Shown: in pieces, positions 23,704 through 36,700 of the stretch | How the letters are laid out: each line of letters starts with the position of its first letter | How positions within the stretch are numbered: position 1 is the first letter of the stretch | Assembly (NCBI RefSeq): GCF_036370855.1 | Contig: NC_088099.1 | Coordinates: forward strand, 153,407,517 to 153,471,516 | Origin: Dromaius novaehollandiae | Lineage: Eukaryota > Chordata > Aves > Casuariiformes > Dromaiidae | Length of the DNA stretch: 64,000 nt | Direction of reading: 5' to 3' | Translations under genes and position numbers: made by a program | Notes under the pieces: model-generated | The model's database searches: none | What the model was told of the DNA's origin: nothing | The model's input: only the letters and a program-made list of their open reading frames with translations

Positions 23704-25882
23704 TATATTCTCACAGATACTATATCTAATATATCTCTCCACTCAACTTCAGAAGAGATAATTATAACAGTCTTTGGACACTTCTGCACTTAAATCATCC
23801 AGCCAGATTTTTCAAACTGCCTAGATTTCTCATTCCTATTTCCCATTCAGAGTCAGAGACTTAGGAATCAATCCCAAAATTTAGATAGATATTTCAAAAG
23901 CTTCATCCCCTCTCCTTCCATTTTCTATTATTAGCTAGTCTATAACAAACACAGCAGTATTTGCAGATTTTCCAGTGAATTCATTATGATTTATGCAGAA
24001 TGTTCCCTTTGACATTGAAGGTAGAACCTATACAGACACTGCCATAAAACCCTCACCTTTCCAATACCTCAGAAGTAATCTGGATGACTGAGAGGCTGGA
24101 GTAAAGCAAGCTAGAACAGGTCAAGCAAGAGTCTTGATAGTATCAACATTTAATATTTTGTCTAGGCAATACTATTGTCCAAAAGGATTAACATACCCTA
24201 CAGGTTAGTTACAAATACTTGTGAGCTGTTGAATCTCTGCACAGCTGCTGGAAAGCTGTAATTGATTTGCTGAAATCTCATTTTGATCTTTGTATTTAAG
24301 AGCCATACCTTGCTTGGGTTAGTTTGTATGGATTGAAAGTGGGGCTACCAACCTAAACAGGCATCGACTTTGCTCAGAACAAAGACATACACAAGTGTAC
24401 TCAGGAATTTACTGAGAGTAAAGACTATTCTTTGAATATAAGGACCACTCTTGTATATCAAAAAATCTATCAGCACATTAGTTTAGAAGTGAAACTTTAG
24501 GCACAAACCTGAGGTAAACACGAAGAAGAAATAAGCATGTTATATACTGAATGGTAGGAAATTTGAAAGATGAAACAGTTCCCTCGGCTTATCCAGGTTA
24601 TAAATTCACTATAGCTGAGATTATAGTTGAGCTAGACTTCAACACTTTTAAAGAACACATATGTTTTCATATATGTTTTTATTGTGATAGCTTGACTTGT
24701 CATGAGCTATCTTGATTTTTCATGTGTTTGCAATCAGATAGAGAGAAGAGGCTGAAATACGCAAGAAAAAGACAGGGAAAAATATAATTTGCATAAGCGT
24801 ATGGCTTTAGAGAAGTTTATAACAAGATTTGGGTGACAGATGTTGACTGAACACACGTCAGAGATATAAATGACTCAACTATCTTCTTTTTTCTTTTTTA
24901 TTTTTTATGGTGGGAGAAAAAGAACATTGTACATTCTTTATATAGGAACATGGTGCTTAATAACATAGGTGGCTCAGTAGTAAGCAATCGAAAAAAACAA
25001 GGCAACCTTTAGTTTTCGTTAGTCATTTCATGTCAAAAAGGGTAACAATACTGTTATCTTTATTTAAAAGCCAACTGAAAAAAAAATCAAGTTTTGATCC
25101 CTAAAATAAGTGTAGTATGTATATATAAGTGAAGTTTTATATTAGAAAAAATATTTGTTTGAATTTTTATCATCTAGTAAAAACTAGAATATGGAGAAAA
25201 GGAGAGGTAAGCTGAGATTTTATCATTTAGCAGGTCATATATATATATTTTTATCCTCACAAATTGAAATTGATTTTTACAAAAATGGTGAAAAATCAGA
25301 AGGAAGGTTTTGTAGGAAAAACTACATATCTCCAAAGCAATCTCAGAAATTAGTAAAGAGGAATATAAAAGGTGATGAGAATATAGACTCACTTTTCTGT
25401 GGAATTTCTAGAAGATAGGAAATCTCACTGGGAGATAGTAAATAAAAGCTACATAGTTTCTATCTTACTTCATTTTTTTATATATCTATACATAGTTTGT
25501 TCAATATTTTGAGATTCAATTCAGCAGAGCAACTTTCAGGTCTTTGGGAACCAAACAGAATTTTAAATAAAAATTAATTGACTTTGTCTTTGTAAGATAT
25601 TGACTTTATGGACCTTATGTTCACTAGTTAGCAGATGTCTTCCTTCATAGTTCTGAGCTGTCTATATTAATTTTAGTTTGGAGACAGATTGAAGACAGTT
25701 AGTTATATTTGGTAGCCTTTCCTGGGCATTTTCCAGTTTCTACCTGTCCTGCGTTCTTCCTAGCCATATGTGAAAGAACGATTGCAGTTTATAACTCATA
25801 GTCTTTTCACTCAGATACACTGAGTTACACATGTATTACTTTTGTAGGAAATAGTTGCTGTGGAAGAGAAGCTTTTCTTACC

Positions 25883-25899
25883 TTTTTTTTTTTTTTTTT
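25883..25899. repeat. Poly(T) tract, 17 nt
   Basis: Seventeen consecutive T residues lie between TTACC and GATTTTTATC. It could be the complement of an old poly(A) tail, but no element body is recognised to its right. Confidence 0.93.
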
Positions 25900-26497
25900 G
25901 ATTTTTATCTATTTCATCATTTTCTGGATGACATACAGTTAGACCTGTTGCAATGAATGTTTGAATTTATGGGGAAAAATGTATATATTTTTCTTCTCTG
26001 ATTTTCAGTCATTGTTTTCTTCCATAAGTTCATCTACTCATACAAAAAACAAATAAATAGACACATTTAAAATGTGGGATAGAAAGTGCAAAAATTTCAG
26101 CAATAACTTCACTGTGGAATTCTGCTCAAGATAACAGATGAGATATTGGAGAAAAAAGCAGTAAGCTAAGTTACACAGATAATAGCACTTTCAGGCAGGT
26201 AATATTTTCCCCATTGAATTCTAACGGCTAACTACATATTTGCAAGACAGTATAAAAATTCCTTGATAATTATTCAAGGAAGAAAGTGCAGGCATTTTAA
26301 AGTCAGTTTAGTCCAAGTTTTGACTGATGTTATTTTAGATGGAAGATCGGAGATGATGTGAATCTGCTTTAGTGTATTATAGTCCATAATAGGTGAAAAC
26401 ACTAAATATTGCTACCCAATTCTACCTTTAATAAGAGTACAACTTGTACCAGAATCATAAAGTCTGGATAAAAATACATTAAAATGCTTTCAGTATA

Positions 26498-26570
26498 TTG
26501 GGCTTAATCCCAGATCCCACTTAACTCAGTGGACATATTTCCATTTACTTTCTTTGGAATTTTAATCAAG
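26498..26570. repeat. Degraded old 'ttcaatggga'-type repeat
   Basis: ATTGGGCTTAATCCCAGATCC, then TTAACTCAGTGG, TTTCCATTTACTTTCTTTGG and TTTTAATCAAG follow the order of the sauropsid repeat with core 'tcccattgacttcaatggga...ttttgatcagg'. The assignment is by motif order only. Confidence 0.4.
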
Positions 26571-27307
26571 CTGCTACCGAAAAATAATAATGCAAATTTT
26601 CATGGCTATAAGCTTTTCTGTTTGCAAAATTAAAATATAGGCTACTGTGTTTGTTGAGATGTATCAACTAAAACAAAAGTATTGGAAATGCTAAGAAACA
26701 ATATTTTTTTCTGCAGAAATACTTTCAAAACAGTCCCCACCATATAAGAACAGAAAGCTGGTAATGAAGTGCTGTATAGGGGAAATATTTACAAATTACA
26801 GAAATCTGGCATTATAGGGAAAAGCCCATAATAGTGCTGATATTTGGATTTATGTGTGGTATTATTTTTGCCAATGGTTTCATTCTATTCTCTTTTCTGG
26901 AAAACAATTAGTTTTATTGAATGTGCACTTTGATGACCAGTTATCATTAGAACTATAGTAAACATGACTTTAAATATGGAAAGAACTGGAATAGTTTTGC
27001 TTAACTGAATTCTCATTTTTATAGGAAAAGTACTGTAAAAAGACATGAATGACATATTTGAACTGTCAGATTAGTTTGCATGTATCTTTCTCTAGTACCC
27101 AGGTTTATGATTTTCCACATTTGTTTGCATGCCAGCCTAGGTCACCTTCTGGAGTAAACAACTAAGTCCTCTTCATGGGAAAATACAGACAGAATCCAGA
27201 GGATAGTTCACTCCAAGATCAGCAATAGGAAAAAAATGTATTCTGTACCCAGTTTGGGTCTAACACTATCCCATTATACTTTGCACTATCAAGTCCTTCC
27301 ATACAGT
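26571..27307. other. AT-rich noncoding stretch, no gene seen
   Basis: Nothing recognisable lies between the old repeat and the CR1 copy. Confidence 0.6.
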
Positions 27308-27995
27308 TACAGAATCACAGAACAGCTGCAGTTGGAAGGCACCTCTGATGATCATCTAGTCAAAAAGCCCTACTCAAAGCAGGATCAACTAGATCAGGAT
27401 GCCCAGGACCATGTCCAGAAGGGTTTTGAATATCTCTCCACAACTCTCCCTTGGCAACCTGTTCAACCACCCTCACAAGAAAAAAATCAGTTTGTATGTT
27501 TAAATGGAATTTCCCGTATTTCAGTCTGCATCCTTTGCCTTTTGTTCTGTCCCTGGGCACCACTGAGAAGTCTCTGTCTCTGTCTTCTTTACTGTCCTGC
27601 ATCATGTATTTATACACATTGATCAGATCCCCCACAAGCTTTCTCTTCTCCAGGAAAAGCAACCCCAGCTTTCTCAGCCTGTCCTAATAAGAGAGATGAT
27701 TCAGTCACTTAATCACCTTCATGGCCCTTTACTGGGCCCACTCCAGTATGTCCATGTCTCTCTTGTACTGGGAAGCCCAGGACTGGACAGAGCATTCCAA
27801 ATGTGGCCTCACCAGCGCTGAGTTGAGGGATCATCTCCCTCAATCTGCTGGAAATGCTCTGCCTAATGCAGCCCAGGAGGCTGTAGGCCTTCTTTGCTGC
27901 AAGGGCTCATTGCTAGTCCATGTTCAACTTGTTCACCAGAACTGCCCCCAGGTACTTTTCTGCAAAACCGCTTGCCAGCCAATCAAACCTTGGTG
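27308..27995 (-). mobile_element. CR1 LINE, 5'-truncated 3' half, reverse orientation
   Basis: The plus strand begins with AGAATCACAGAACAGCTGCAG, the reverse complement of a CR1 3' end. It runs through the standard order: 'aggatgcccaggaccatg', 'gttttgaatatctc', 'gggcaccactgagaag', 'acattgatcagatcccc', 'ctttctcttctccagg', 'ctttctcagcctgtcc', 'ctggacagagcattcc', 'ggcctcaccagcgctgag', 'atgcagcccagg', then 'ttcaacttgttcaccagaac'. About 690 bp are kept, all from the ORF2 C-terminus and 3' untranslated end. The left edge is the 3' end; the right edge is the 5' truncation point and is approximate. It belongs to the same general subfamily as the copies at 3212 and 53918. Confidence 0.93.
27360..27662 (-). 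pseudogene. CR1 ORF2 C-terminal remnant
   Basis: The minus frame reads LEKRKLVGDLINVYKYM, then FSVVPRDRTKGKG, then LNIQTDFFLVRV. These are the familiar C-terminal CR1 ORF2 strings (LEKRRLRGDLINVYKYL, FSVVPSDRTRGNG, LNIRKHFFTVRV). Only the region after the reverse transcriptase catalytic core is present, so it cannot act. The terminal part of the frame diverges after a small indel. Confidence 0.85.
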
Positions 27996-30396
27996 TCATG
28001 CTAAACCTCTCTTGTAGGCTGCCATTATTCTAAGTGTTTTTTAAATAGAAAAAAAGAGAAATTGTTATTTTTATTTTATGGGCCAGAGGAGCATTACAGG
28101 AACACCAAGGAAGATCCAGATTAAGCAGTATACAGTATCGACATGACCAGAGGTTCACTTCACAGAATACTAGTTCTGAGTAGTGCTGAGACATAAAGAA
28201 GGTGCTAAAAGATGCTTCACAATTTTGTATTAAAAATGGAAAGTTTCTTTGTGCTTTGCCAATAAAATTCATGGTGTGTAAAAAGTATCCATCATCGAGG
28301 AAAGTTATAGCTCTTAAGAAAGTGTTTTTGGCTGTGGAAGATTGCTAAGGGAGCTTACCTGATAATAGGCAGATTTACATTTGGAAAAAATCTGTGCTAG
28401 CATCTACTGGAGTGAAAGGTGTTGAGAGGAGAGTTGTTTAGTATTGTGTTTCAGGGCTGTATTTGAAAGTAGCTTTTCCAATATGTAGGTGGAAATGACT
28501 TTACAAGCTGATCTAGCCAAGTAAGTTATATCCAAGATATAACACTGGCTGGTGGAAATATTGTTGTCTGTAAGTAGTTTACAACTGATTCTGGATGAAT
28601 GACTGCTGTTAAACATTAATGACGTCTGGTGCCCATGCCTTTTTAATCTCTTTTAGCTATACTGCCACAGTGATGGCGGTAAAGTGTGTATCTGCAAGAT
28701 GGGGTTCACAGTCCAATCGCCTGTCCTGAGACCTCAGTTCTGACTCCTCAGGTTCCTCCTTGGTGTCCTTAAATCTTGCTGAAGTTGTGGTCCTTGTGCT
28801 TTATTGTTTCTTCAGATATCACGTGACAGATGTGGAAAAATGAAGGTAGGCTTCATACCAAATTTTTGAGCACACCATTGTTTTTCTCACTGATGAGAGA
28901 AATCACAAAATAAAATAATATGGATTACTGGAAAATGTCTCTTATTTCTGTTCATTCTTTCTGTGGAAAGAGACTCCACTCATTTCTCTTATTTTTACAA
29001 GCTAGCTATTTCTATCTGCTCTCTTCCTGCTATATATATGAAGGAATTCCTCTATTTTTTTCAGTGAAATTGAGCTCCCTTTGTCTGACCCCAGGATGCT
29101 TCTCTCATGTGCATTATTCAGTCTTTCAGCCTTACTTTGTTTTAATGGTCACAGCCATATAAAGCAGGATGCATGTATTTTAAAGAGAGATTATGCTGAA
29201 GGAGGGACAAAAATTCTCCACAGGATTAATTTATGACCAAGATTTATTTTCAGTAAAGCATTGTATGTTTTCTAAGATGTTATGGAAATTATTCTTTATT
29301 TTTATTTGACAGTAAAGAATTTCTGTAAAATGTTGATTGCGTAGTTACCAATGTGTTGTATGAATTTCATCCATCATTTAGAGATAATGTAGAAATAACT
29401 GTCTCTCATGTAAGATCCATGAGTGGGCCAGATTCAGGCAGATTCAGGCAATCACAGCAGTAGAGAGAAATAAAGATGGGTTCCAATTCTAAATTTCAAA
29501 AAAAAAGTTTCAAAAATAGAATTTCATTGTAGGAACAATTTTAAATGAGGCATGACAAAAAATCTCTTTAGTCAAACACCCTGACCAATTTTAACGTAGG
29601 TACCTATGCATAAAAATAGCTTGTAAATCCTCAGCTTGGAATTCTCATATATTTATTTGATCCTGAATCAGTTGACAGTGATTTCATTAAAATGCAGCTT
29701 TGAACTGTTCTTACAAAGTAGTCTGCAAATACTGTTGTATAGTATGTGGTCTGGGAGCAAAGCTATTTTACATACTGTAGACTGTTTTCTTTTTTTTCAC
29801 ATCAGTGTTAGATTCTCTGAATTCTTCTGGCTATGTAACACTTTGTTTTTTATCACAGCACTTCGTTGCATTAGGAAATGTTACAGAGATTTGCCTTTAG
29901 ATAAACTCTTAAATTCAGATTTTTAAAATTCTCTTTGCATAAAACATTTCCATGTGTAAAATTATATTGATAATTAAACTATTGTTTTTACCCTCAAAAT
30001 CTTATTGGCCAAAAGGAAACACACCTTATATATAAAGCCAAGATTTAATAGTCTAATGCAAGAATCATTATTATCATAATGATTACAGAAAAAGAAAGAA
30101 AAAGAAAATAAAGGAATAAGTTCCACTTTACAGAAAAAGTCCCCATAATAATAACAGAGTTAAAATTTTTATAGTACACCTATAGTACATCCTGGTGCAC
30201 CTGTTTTCCTTGTGTTGTGCTCTGTTTCTCTACACTACATGACTATGTTAGAGTCATAAAAGTCTCGTACTACACAGAATAACTACTTGTCTCTACTGTG
30301 GCAAGAAAGAGATCGTATAAAAATGTATAAAACTATGCTTGTACCATGAAAAGATATGCAAAGGTAAAACAAATTAGGTATAACCAGTTGGTCAGG
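27996..30396. other. AT-rich noncoding stretch, no gene seen
   Basis: A small 10-bp tandem duplication (GATTCAGGCA twice, 29431-29450) and an A/G-rich tract (30088-30113) are present. An acceptor-like TTATTGTTTCTTCAG at about 28815 followed 30 bp later by AAG|GTAGGC is too short to support as an exon. A frame opening after TTTTTTTCAG near 29064 runs ~57 codons but has no donor. Confidence 0.55.
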
Positions 30397-30447
30397 AAAA
30401 AAAAGCAAAAAACAAAACAAAACAAAAACAAACACCCCCCCCCCCCC
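30397..30447. repeat. A-rich/(AAAAC)n tract ending in poly(C)13
   Basis: An AAAAC-rich stretch is followed by 13 consecutive C residues (30435-30447). The G-run complement gives a glycine-valine-phenylalanine artefact frame on the minus strand. Confidence 0.93.
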
Positions 30448-33400
30448 AGAAAACCAATTGAAAACAAAACTCCACAAAGGTCAAAGAAAGTTCAGACAGA
30501 CGAGCCTGACTAGCCTTGCTCCTGAGGCCTTGCAAACTCAGTACAAAGCCTGTGGCCTGTTATTAGCAATGGCAATACCGTATTACTGCAGTCTACCAAG
30601 TTACATTATCAAGTTTATCATCATGTTAGTATCTAGTTAGGCAGAGATGTTTCTTCTACTTTTGAATAGGCTAACATGTAAATGACAGGCTAAGTGCTCA
30701 TACTAGTGGGAGGTTTCATATATTTTCAGGTTATTAACATTAATGGCTGATATTTATGATGGATTTCATTGAGAACAGTGTCTCAGCAACAAAAGAAGAG
30801 ATGGGTACAAAACAGGTCATGTCTAATGATAAATCAAAATATTTTATGCATGCACCTTGATATAACTGACAGCAGTTGAGCTGTTGAAATCCTGCTAAAA
30901 AATTTAGAAAACTTAGAAAAATTACCATTAAATTTACATGTGTAAAATGGAGAAAAGTCATATTGGCTTTGCCCCCTATCTGAAATGAAGAATGGAACAA
31001 CAGATTTCCTGTTTGTTTTTTTTTTTAATATATATTTTATTTGGATTTAGTGGTTAGAATGCTGCAGATTACAGTGATTAAATATACGGTAAACTTAATA
31101 GATAATGTTAACCCATAAATCATTAAAAGGCATCAGCATGTGCATCCAGCTATGAAATAATGGTAAAAAATAAAATACTCGCAGGCTAAGATTTTTTGTA
31201 TTTTCCTGCATTGCAGCAAGACACGGATTTGAAGCCTGAAAGACATGGATCTAGTGATCCCTGGTCATACACATTACTATGGAATTGATATTGATACTGT
31301 AAAATCGTTAACGTAGCAATTGCATTTGTTTGGATCTCATCCATGCTCTTACATAAACTTTGGTAGGTGGGCTGTAGTATAGTCTCCCATGAAGCTTAAA
31401 CAGACATACCTGAAATCCTACCTAGGAGTAACAAGAAGTTTCAGTGAAAGTCAACATCTAGATATACAAATAAATTAAAAGCCCACTTTTTAAATGGGTT
31501 GAAAAATTCTTTTGATATGATACATAAACTGAGTGTCTAGACAAGCTGCAGCCATTAGAAGAAGATTTGTAAAACATTACACAGAAGACAAAGGCCTTTA
31601 AAGTGTATTAGATGAGTTACTGTGCCAAGATTGCTCCTAATTTTATTTCCTGAGAAATGTTCTGTAAGTCTGTTAAAAGCATTAGAAACTGAAAAGGGAC
31701 TTTTTTTTTCCAGTGGAGCAAATTTAGCTATAATACTTTCGATATAGAATGAAATATATACAGTGTGGAGGAGCTAAAAATAATATAGGGGAGAAAACTT
31801 CAAAAATAAGTTGAAAGGATGATACAAGACTGCACAGCCCAGTTTATCACCAATGAGGAGCTGACCCCTGATACTGCAATTATTAAAAACCTTAGCAAAA
31901 TTGCTAAAACCCATGAAAAAATATAAAGACGTCATTTTATTTGAAATACTCCTGGATAACAAAATTCTTAGTTCTGTCAGATTCAAACTCTGTTATATTT
32001 ATACTAAAAATCCACTGTGTGGCTGATATCATTGATTTGCACAGATGAGCCAAAGAGTTCTTCTTCTCTAGCATGTTTCTAACTATTAATTTCACTTCGG
32101 CTGAAGCCATAATGTGATGTGGAGGTCCAACACAAAACCCAATCACAAGACTTAGGTAAAATCTAGTCAAGAGCTCATCCTCAGATAGAGTTTGGAGAAA
32201 TAAGAGTGAATCAAAGAAACAAAAATGCAGCTAGGTCCATGATCTGATACCAGGAATAAACAAGAAGGAACAGTATCAACAGTTAGAGGAACAAGTTCTT
32301 TAAAAACTGAATGAGTAACTATGGTTTGAGCAGTACAATGGAAATCACATGAGTAAAAGCATCAAGGTACCACTGAGAAACCATTCAAGGAACATAAGCT
32401 AAAACAGCTAGAAACTCAGCAGTCCAGTATTTAGTAGTGTTTTTATCCAACTGTTTTTATGCTCAGCTGAGTGTGACTTATCCAAATGTGCCTATGCCTG
32501 TTTTTAATACATTAAGTTTGAATCTGGGTTTAATTTTCCTGATGCAAAGCTTATGGGAATTTTGAAACAGGCCATTTTTCTTGTTTAATTGAAGAAAAAA
32601 AAGACTACCTCTACCAATTCACTACTTATTAGTAATAACAGTGAGCAGTTGTTATTCATGCTTCTGTAAAATGTTGTTGTAAAAAAGTGTTGTTGACAAC
32701 AAGATGCCTTTGCAGAGAACTAAATGTTCTCCCGATATTCCTTTGCTTTCCAAAGCAATTGTAACTGATTTGGAGTGACAATAAGATGATTTGAGATGGA
32801 ACTAAGCTGGTCAAATGTTTGAGCAAAAAATGCATTTACTTATTTTTTTTCAATATTGAAATCATTAACAGTGACTACATGATCATATATGTACTCTCTG
32901 GGGATATTTTTTTTCCTGGAAATTGTTTTCTTTATTGTTATCAAAATAGTTTTTGGAAAATGCCTTTGTTGAAGTTACAGTTTTGCCTCTATCTTTATTC
33001 TTAACATTTTGTGTGTTAATATTAGCACAAATGTTTGTAAGTAAGGAAGTACTTTGGCACATATTTCAAGACTTGAGAAAAGGTGGGAGAAAAAAATGCA
33101 TACACAACTAAACATTAGCCTATTTTCTAGAGTAGAAGGGAGTACTTTTTGCCCCTCCACTATATTATCATGCTTATATCCTAACACCACATCTACAGAA
33201 TTTGATTGGTTTTACTGGTTTGCTAATTTTAAACCAGAAACTCTAAATTCAGTGAAATTTGAATGTTTGCATTTGCTTTTATATTTCTTTGCTGACTTTC
33301 AGTCTCCCACTAGTAAAAGTGACTGTCTACCCTTAGACCAAGCCCAGGGCTCAGGGACATTGCCATAAACTACTGAAAAATGTTAGTATCTTGTATTTAA

Positions 33401-33503
33401 ATCAGTGGTTCTATAATTGAAAAGGCTGACAGGGAAGCATGAAATGTAACTGGAGAAAGGAGACAGTGCCACAGTACCAGAAGCTTAAGGAAAATTCTGT
33501 CCA
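30448..33503. other. AT-rich noncoding stretch, no gene seen
   Basis: Several open frames of 60-86 codons on either strand are unrelated and lack domains or splice context. No interspersed repeat was recognised. Confidence 0.6.
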
Positions 33504-33784
33504 GCTTTTGTCTTTCCTCTCCTCCTTTTCTTTCATTTCTCTTTCCTCTTTAGTAACAACCGCTGGGCTGTACATATCCTTTGAGCCAAAAGAGACACTA
33601 ATCACAGAGGCAAACACGGCCAGATGCTGTAAATGAAGCTTAGGTACACTCTGTATGTATAAAAGCAATTAATTGAATAAGAAGCAGAGGCTGCTTGTGC
33701 AACGGAGATTGCAAAGGGAGGGGAAGGAGTCTTTGAAGGAAGCTGGATTTGAGAAGGAAGGGGCTTCAGTTTGGATAAAATAAA
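33504..33784 (+). other. Candidate terminal exon: long polypyrimidine acceptor, short open frame, AATAAA
   Basis: A pyrimidine run of 24 nt (33511-33534), one A, then 16 more pyrimidines leads to TAG at 33551-33553, a very strong acceptor-like context. It is followed by two bases and 27 codons ending in TGA at 33634-33636; the reading includes GLYISFEPKETLITEANTA. AATAAA lies at 33779-33784, about 145 bp after the stop. The entry phase (two bases completing a codon) is compatible with the exit phase of the exon-like segment at 2816-2941, a one-in-three coincidence. The reverse strand is also open (33411-33668). The product is unknown. Confidence 0.2.
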
Positions 33785-36700
33785 GGCCAGATTTGTTGGA
33801 GGCTGGGCTTAAAAAAATGCAGGAAATGTAGTCACTTGGGTTGCTGAACAGGCTGCACAGTGGGATGGTAATGGCAGAAAGGCATGAATGAGATAAATGA
33901 GGAAGATAGGAAAATTACCTTGGAAAAGAGAAGACAGGAATAGGTTTGAGACTCCTCATTAGATCTTTCTTGATTTTACTGAACTCTTCACTTATCTCTA
34001 GGGAAAGAGAGAGACTCAAAGTATAGTTAAACTCCACATATTCACACATATTCTTAATCTCAAAACTCACCATACAATAAAAGTTTGTTGCAAAGCAAAG
34101 GGAGTTTCCACAAGGCTTTTAGGGAGCTCAGTGAAGCATTATTTTCTTCAGAACAGATCCTTATGTTCATAGGCATCAAATTCATCTAAAAAAACAATAA
34201 AAGCAACTCGTCCACTGGGTGAGTTTATTTCCTTATCTTCCCCCCTGTGAAATTTGCTTATTTTTTGTCTTATTCTTTTTTATAAACATAAAAATCGATA
34301 CAGAACTCCCTCTACACTGAAGTGACATCAATACTAAGTCCTTCCATCACATTAAAATCAAGCCAATGTTTATTTAGATGGGGCATCCAAGTTATCTTTG
34401 AACTGACTAGGTTTTGAGTGGGTTTGGAAATGTTAATTAAGCTGAGAATTTTAGTGATAAATATACTTGTTATATAGGCGTAAATCTTGAACTTTGATAT
34501 CAAAAAACTAATGCTTTATATTCTTGAAAGAAAGATCTAGTCTTGACATCTGTTAAAATTGTTATTGTCTGCTGGTTTCAAAACTAACATTTAAAAAAGC
34601 TGACAGAGTGCTTTAATGTTCCTAGTAGCTATGATGGAATACATTATTATAGAGTTTGGAAATAATAGACAATGATTTGGGAAGTGGTAGAGATCTATCT
34701 GCAGTTTGAGAGCTCAAGACCTTCTTCATACTTTGTCTTTTACTTTATTTTAATGTTGGTCAGACTTCAGTCTTTACAAGCTTGATGTTAATGTGGTATT
34801 TTATTTGTTCTCTAGCTTAAAGTGAGTTGTGTCACTTGGTAAAAACATTCATAGACAAAATATCAGGTTGACAGACATTCCAAAATATTGCCAAGTTGCT
34901 TCAACTTGGAAGAAAAAAAAGTATACGTATTTCAGATGCCATTACCAGTGTGTTGACAAATTAAGTTCAGTGGCCCACTTTGAAATGGATGTTAGAGGAC
35001 CAAATTACTCTACTTCCTTTTATGTAAATGACCAATATTTATTAATAGGACTAAGATGGTTAACATGAGTGGGATTCATGTCACCTAAGATAAACTGTCT
35101 AAATGAAAGGATCCACTACTACTTTTTTTCCCTTCTGTAATCAATGATACTTCCAGAAGATGATTCATCCCATCTTATTAAACCCTAGCGTTAAGGGATG
35201 AATCACCACGTGAAGGTGCATATTTGTCTTCAGTGTGTCAGAGGGATCTTGGAAGACCATCTCAGACTAGATCCTTAACTCTTGGCTGCCTTAAGTCAGA
35301 TAAAATGACCACATAGTCATAACACATCAAAAATCAAACATATTTCTTTTAAGATAATGTAGAGAGTACAGGTATTTTCCCTTACGATCTAATTCACGTT
35401 GTATTTCTGAATACTTTGCTTCTCTCCATGTTGTTCCAAGACTTGATATTTTCCCTCTTTTAAATTTTTTTCCACCATTTTATTCTTTTTCCCTTCCTCT
35501 TACTTGTTATCCTCTGCCAGTGAGCAACTGCTCTATGAATGTTCTGTCCACAGAAAGCAGTGAGTCTACCATCTTCCAAGTAAAGATACAACACAGATGG
35601 TGTAACTCATACAACCTTTAGATAAGCGTTGTGATATATCATCAATCAAGCTATCTGGTATGTCTCGCAGAATGTGCATACCTAAACCTGTGTTTTCCCT
35701 TTAACTTCTTGGTCTTCATAATGAAACAAACTGAAATAAACAATTTTCTGCCAAATTCCAGAGAAATTACCTGCTAAGCGTACTTACAGCCCTAAATGTC
35801 CTTCCTCTCCTTGGATCACCAGACAGTGCTATGCAATAGTAAGCTCAAGGTCTCCTGGGTTGACAAAGTTCTGGAGTTCAGCTCAATAATCTCCTGGATG
35901 AGTGCTCTAACAGGTGCAGGAATATACAAGATGTGTTTGACTTTGAGTCAGTGCCATTTGGAGTTAGGTGTAATGCAAGTAGACCATTGCAGGAATTTGA
36001 ACAGAATACATACATCTTTCCACTCATCTTGCAATCATAAAAGAGTTTACATTCCTCCATTCCTCATGGTAGGACATTTTGAGACAAACAGAGGAGCCTT
36101 TGCAAAGCACTGGGAGAACAGCAATATGAAACGGTATCACATTTATAAGGGGTTCACATAACACATTTGTTACAGTTGTACTGGAGAGGAAACAGGGAAT
36201 AATCTGGGGATGCATCACTCATGACTGCCATGACTACATGACTGCTATTTCCACAAAATAGTGAAAATACTGCTGAGCACTCATTAAACAAGAAGTACCG
36301 AACTTGTTAAATATGTGCTCTGATCTGGGATGGCACTTATGTTCTTGTGAAACAGCTGGTCTTTGATTTCCATACTTGAAATCCACCTATATTGTAATTT
36401 AGATGAAGTTTAGGAAAAGAGAATGTGGCCCTTCATAAGTAGGATACATGCTGATCTATCAAGTGATAACTATTTTTAATCTGAAAAAAAAATTGAAGGC
36501 TTTCAGAAATGTAAAAAGCTGTTGCTAATGAAACCATTTTTCATCTTCTGCTTTATTCTCAGAACAAATGTTTAACACACTTTGTGTCACCATTACTCAG
36601 CTTTAGGTATTAGATATCAAGTGTTGCATATGTTCTTGCACAAAGAATCTATTCTGTTACTCAACATCCAGACTCAGTCATAAGTACATCCTGGACTTTC

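Larger units (their letters stand above)
23176..26497. other. AT-rich noncoding stretch, no gene seen
   Basis: It contains a degenerate TATC-type microsatellite (23661-23703) and a T17 run (25883-25899). Open frames on both strands at 25174-25418 (72-75 codons) are AT-driven mirror images and are not considered coding. Confidence 0.6.

Noticed and set aside
28816..28845. 30-bp micro-exon-like segment between TTTCTTCAG and AAG|GTAGGC
   Set aside because: Length and lack of any conserved or coding signal make it indistinguishable from chance.
33405..33420. CAGTGGTTCT, resembling the terminus of hAT (Charlie-type) transposons
   Set aside because: A 10-bp word without the matching opposite terminus or an 8-bp target duplication is not enough.
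35796..36161. 121-codon plus-strand frame
   Set aside because: Mixed composition, but no domain, no splice or promoter context, and overlapping antisense frames of similar length.
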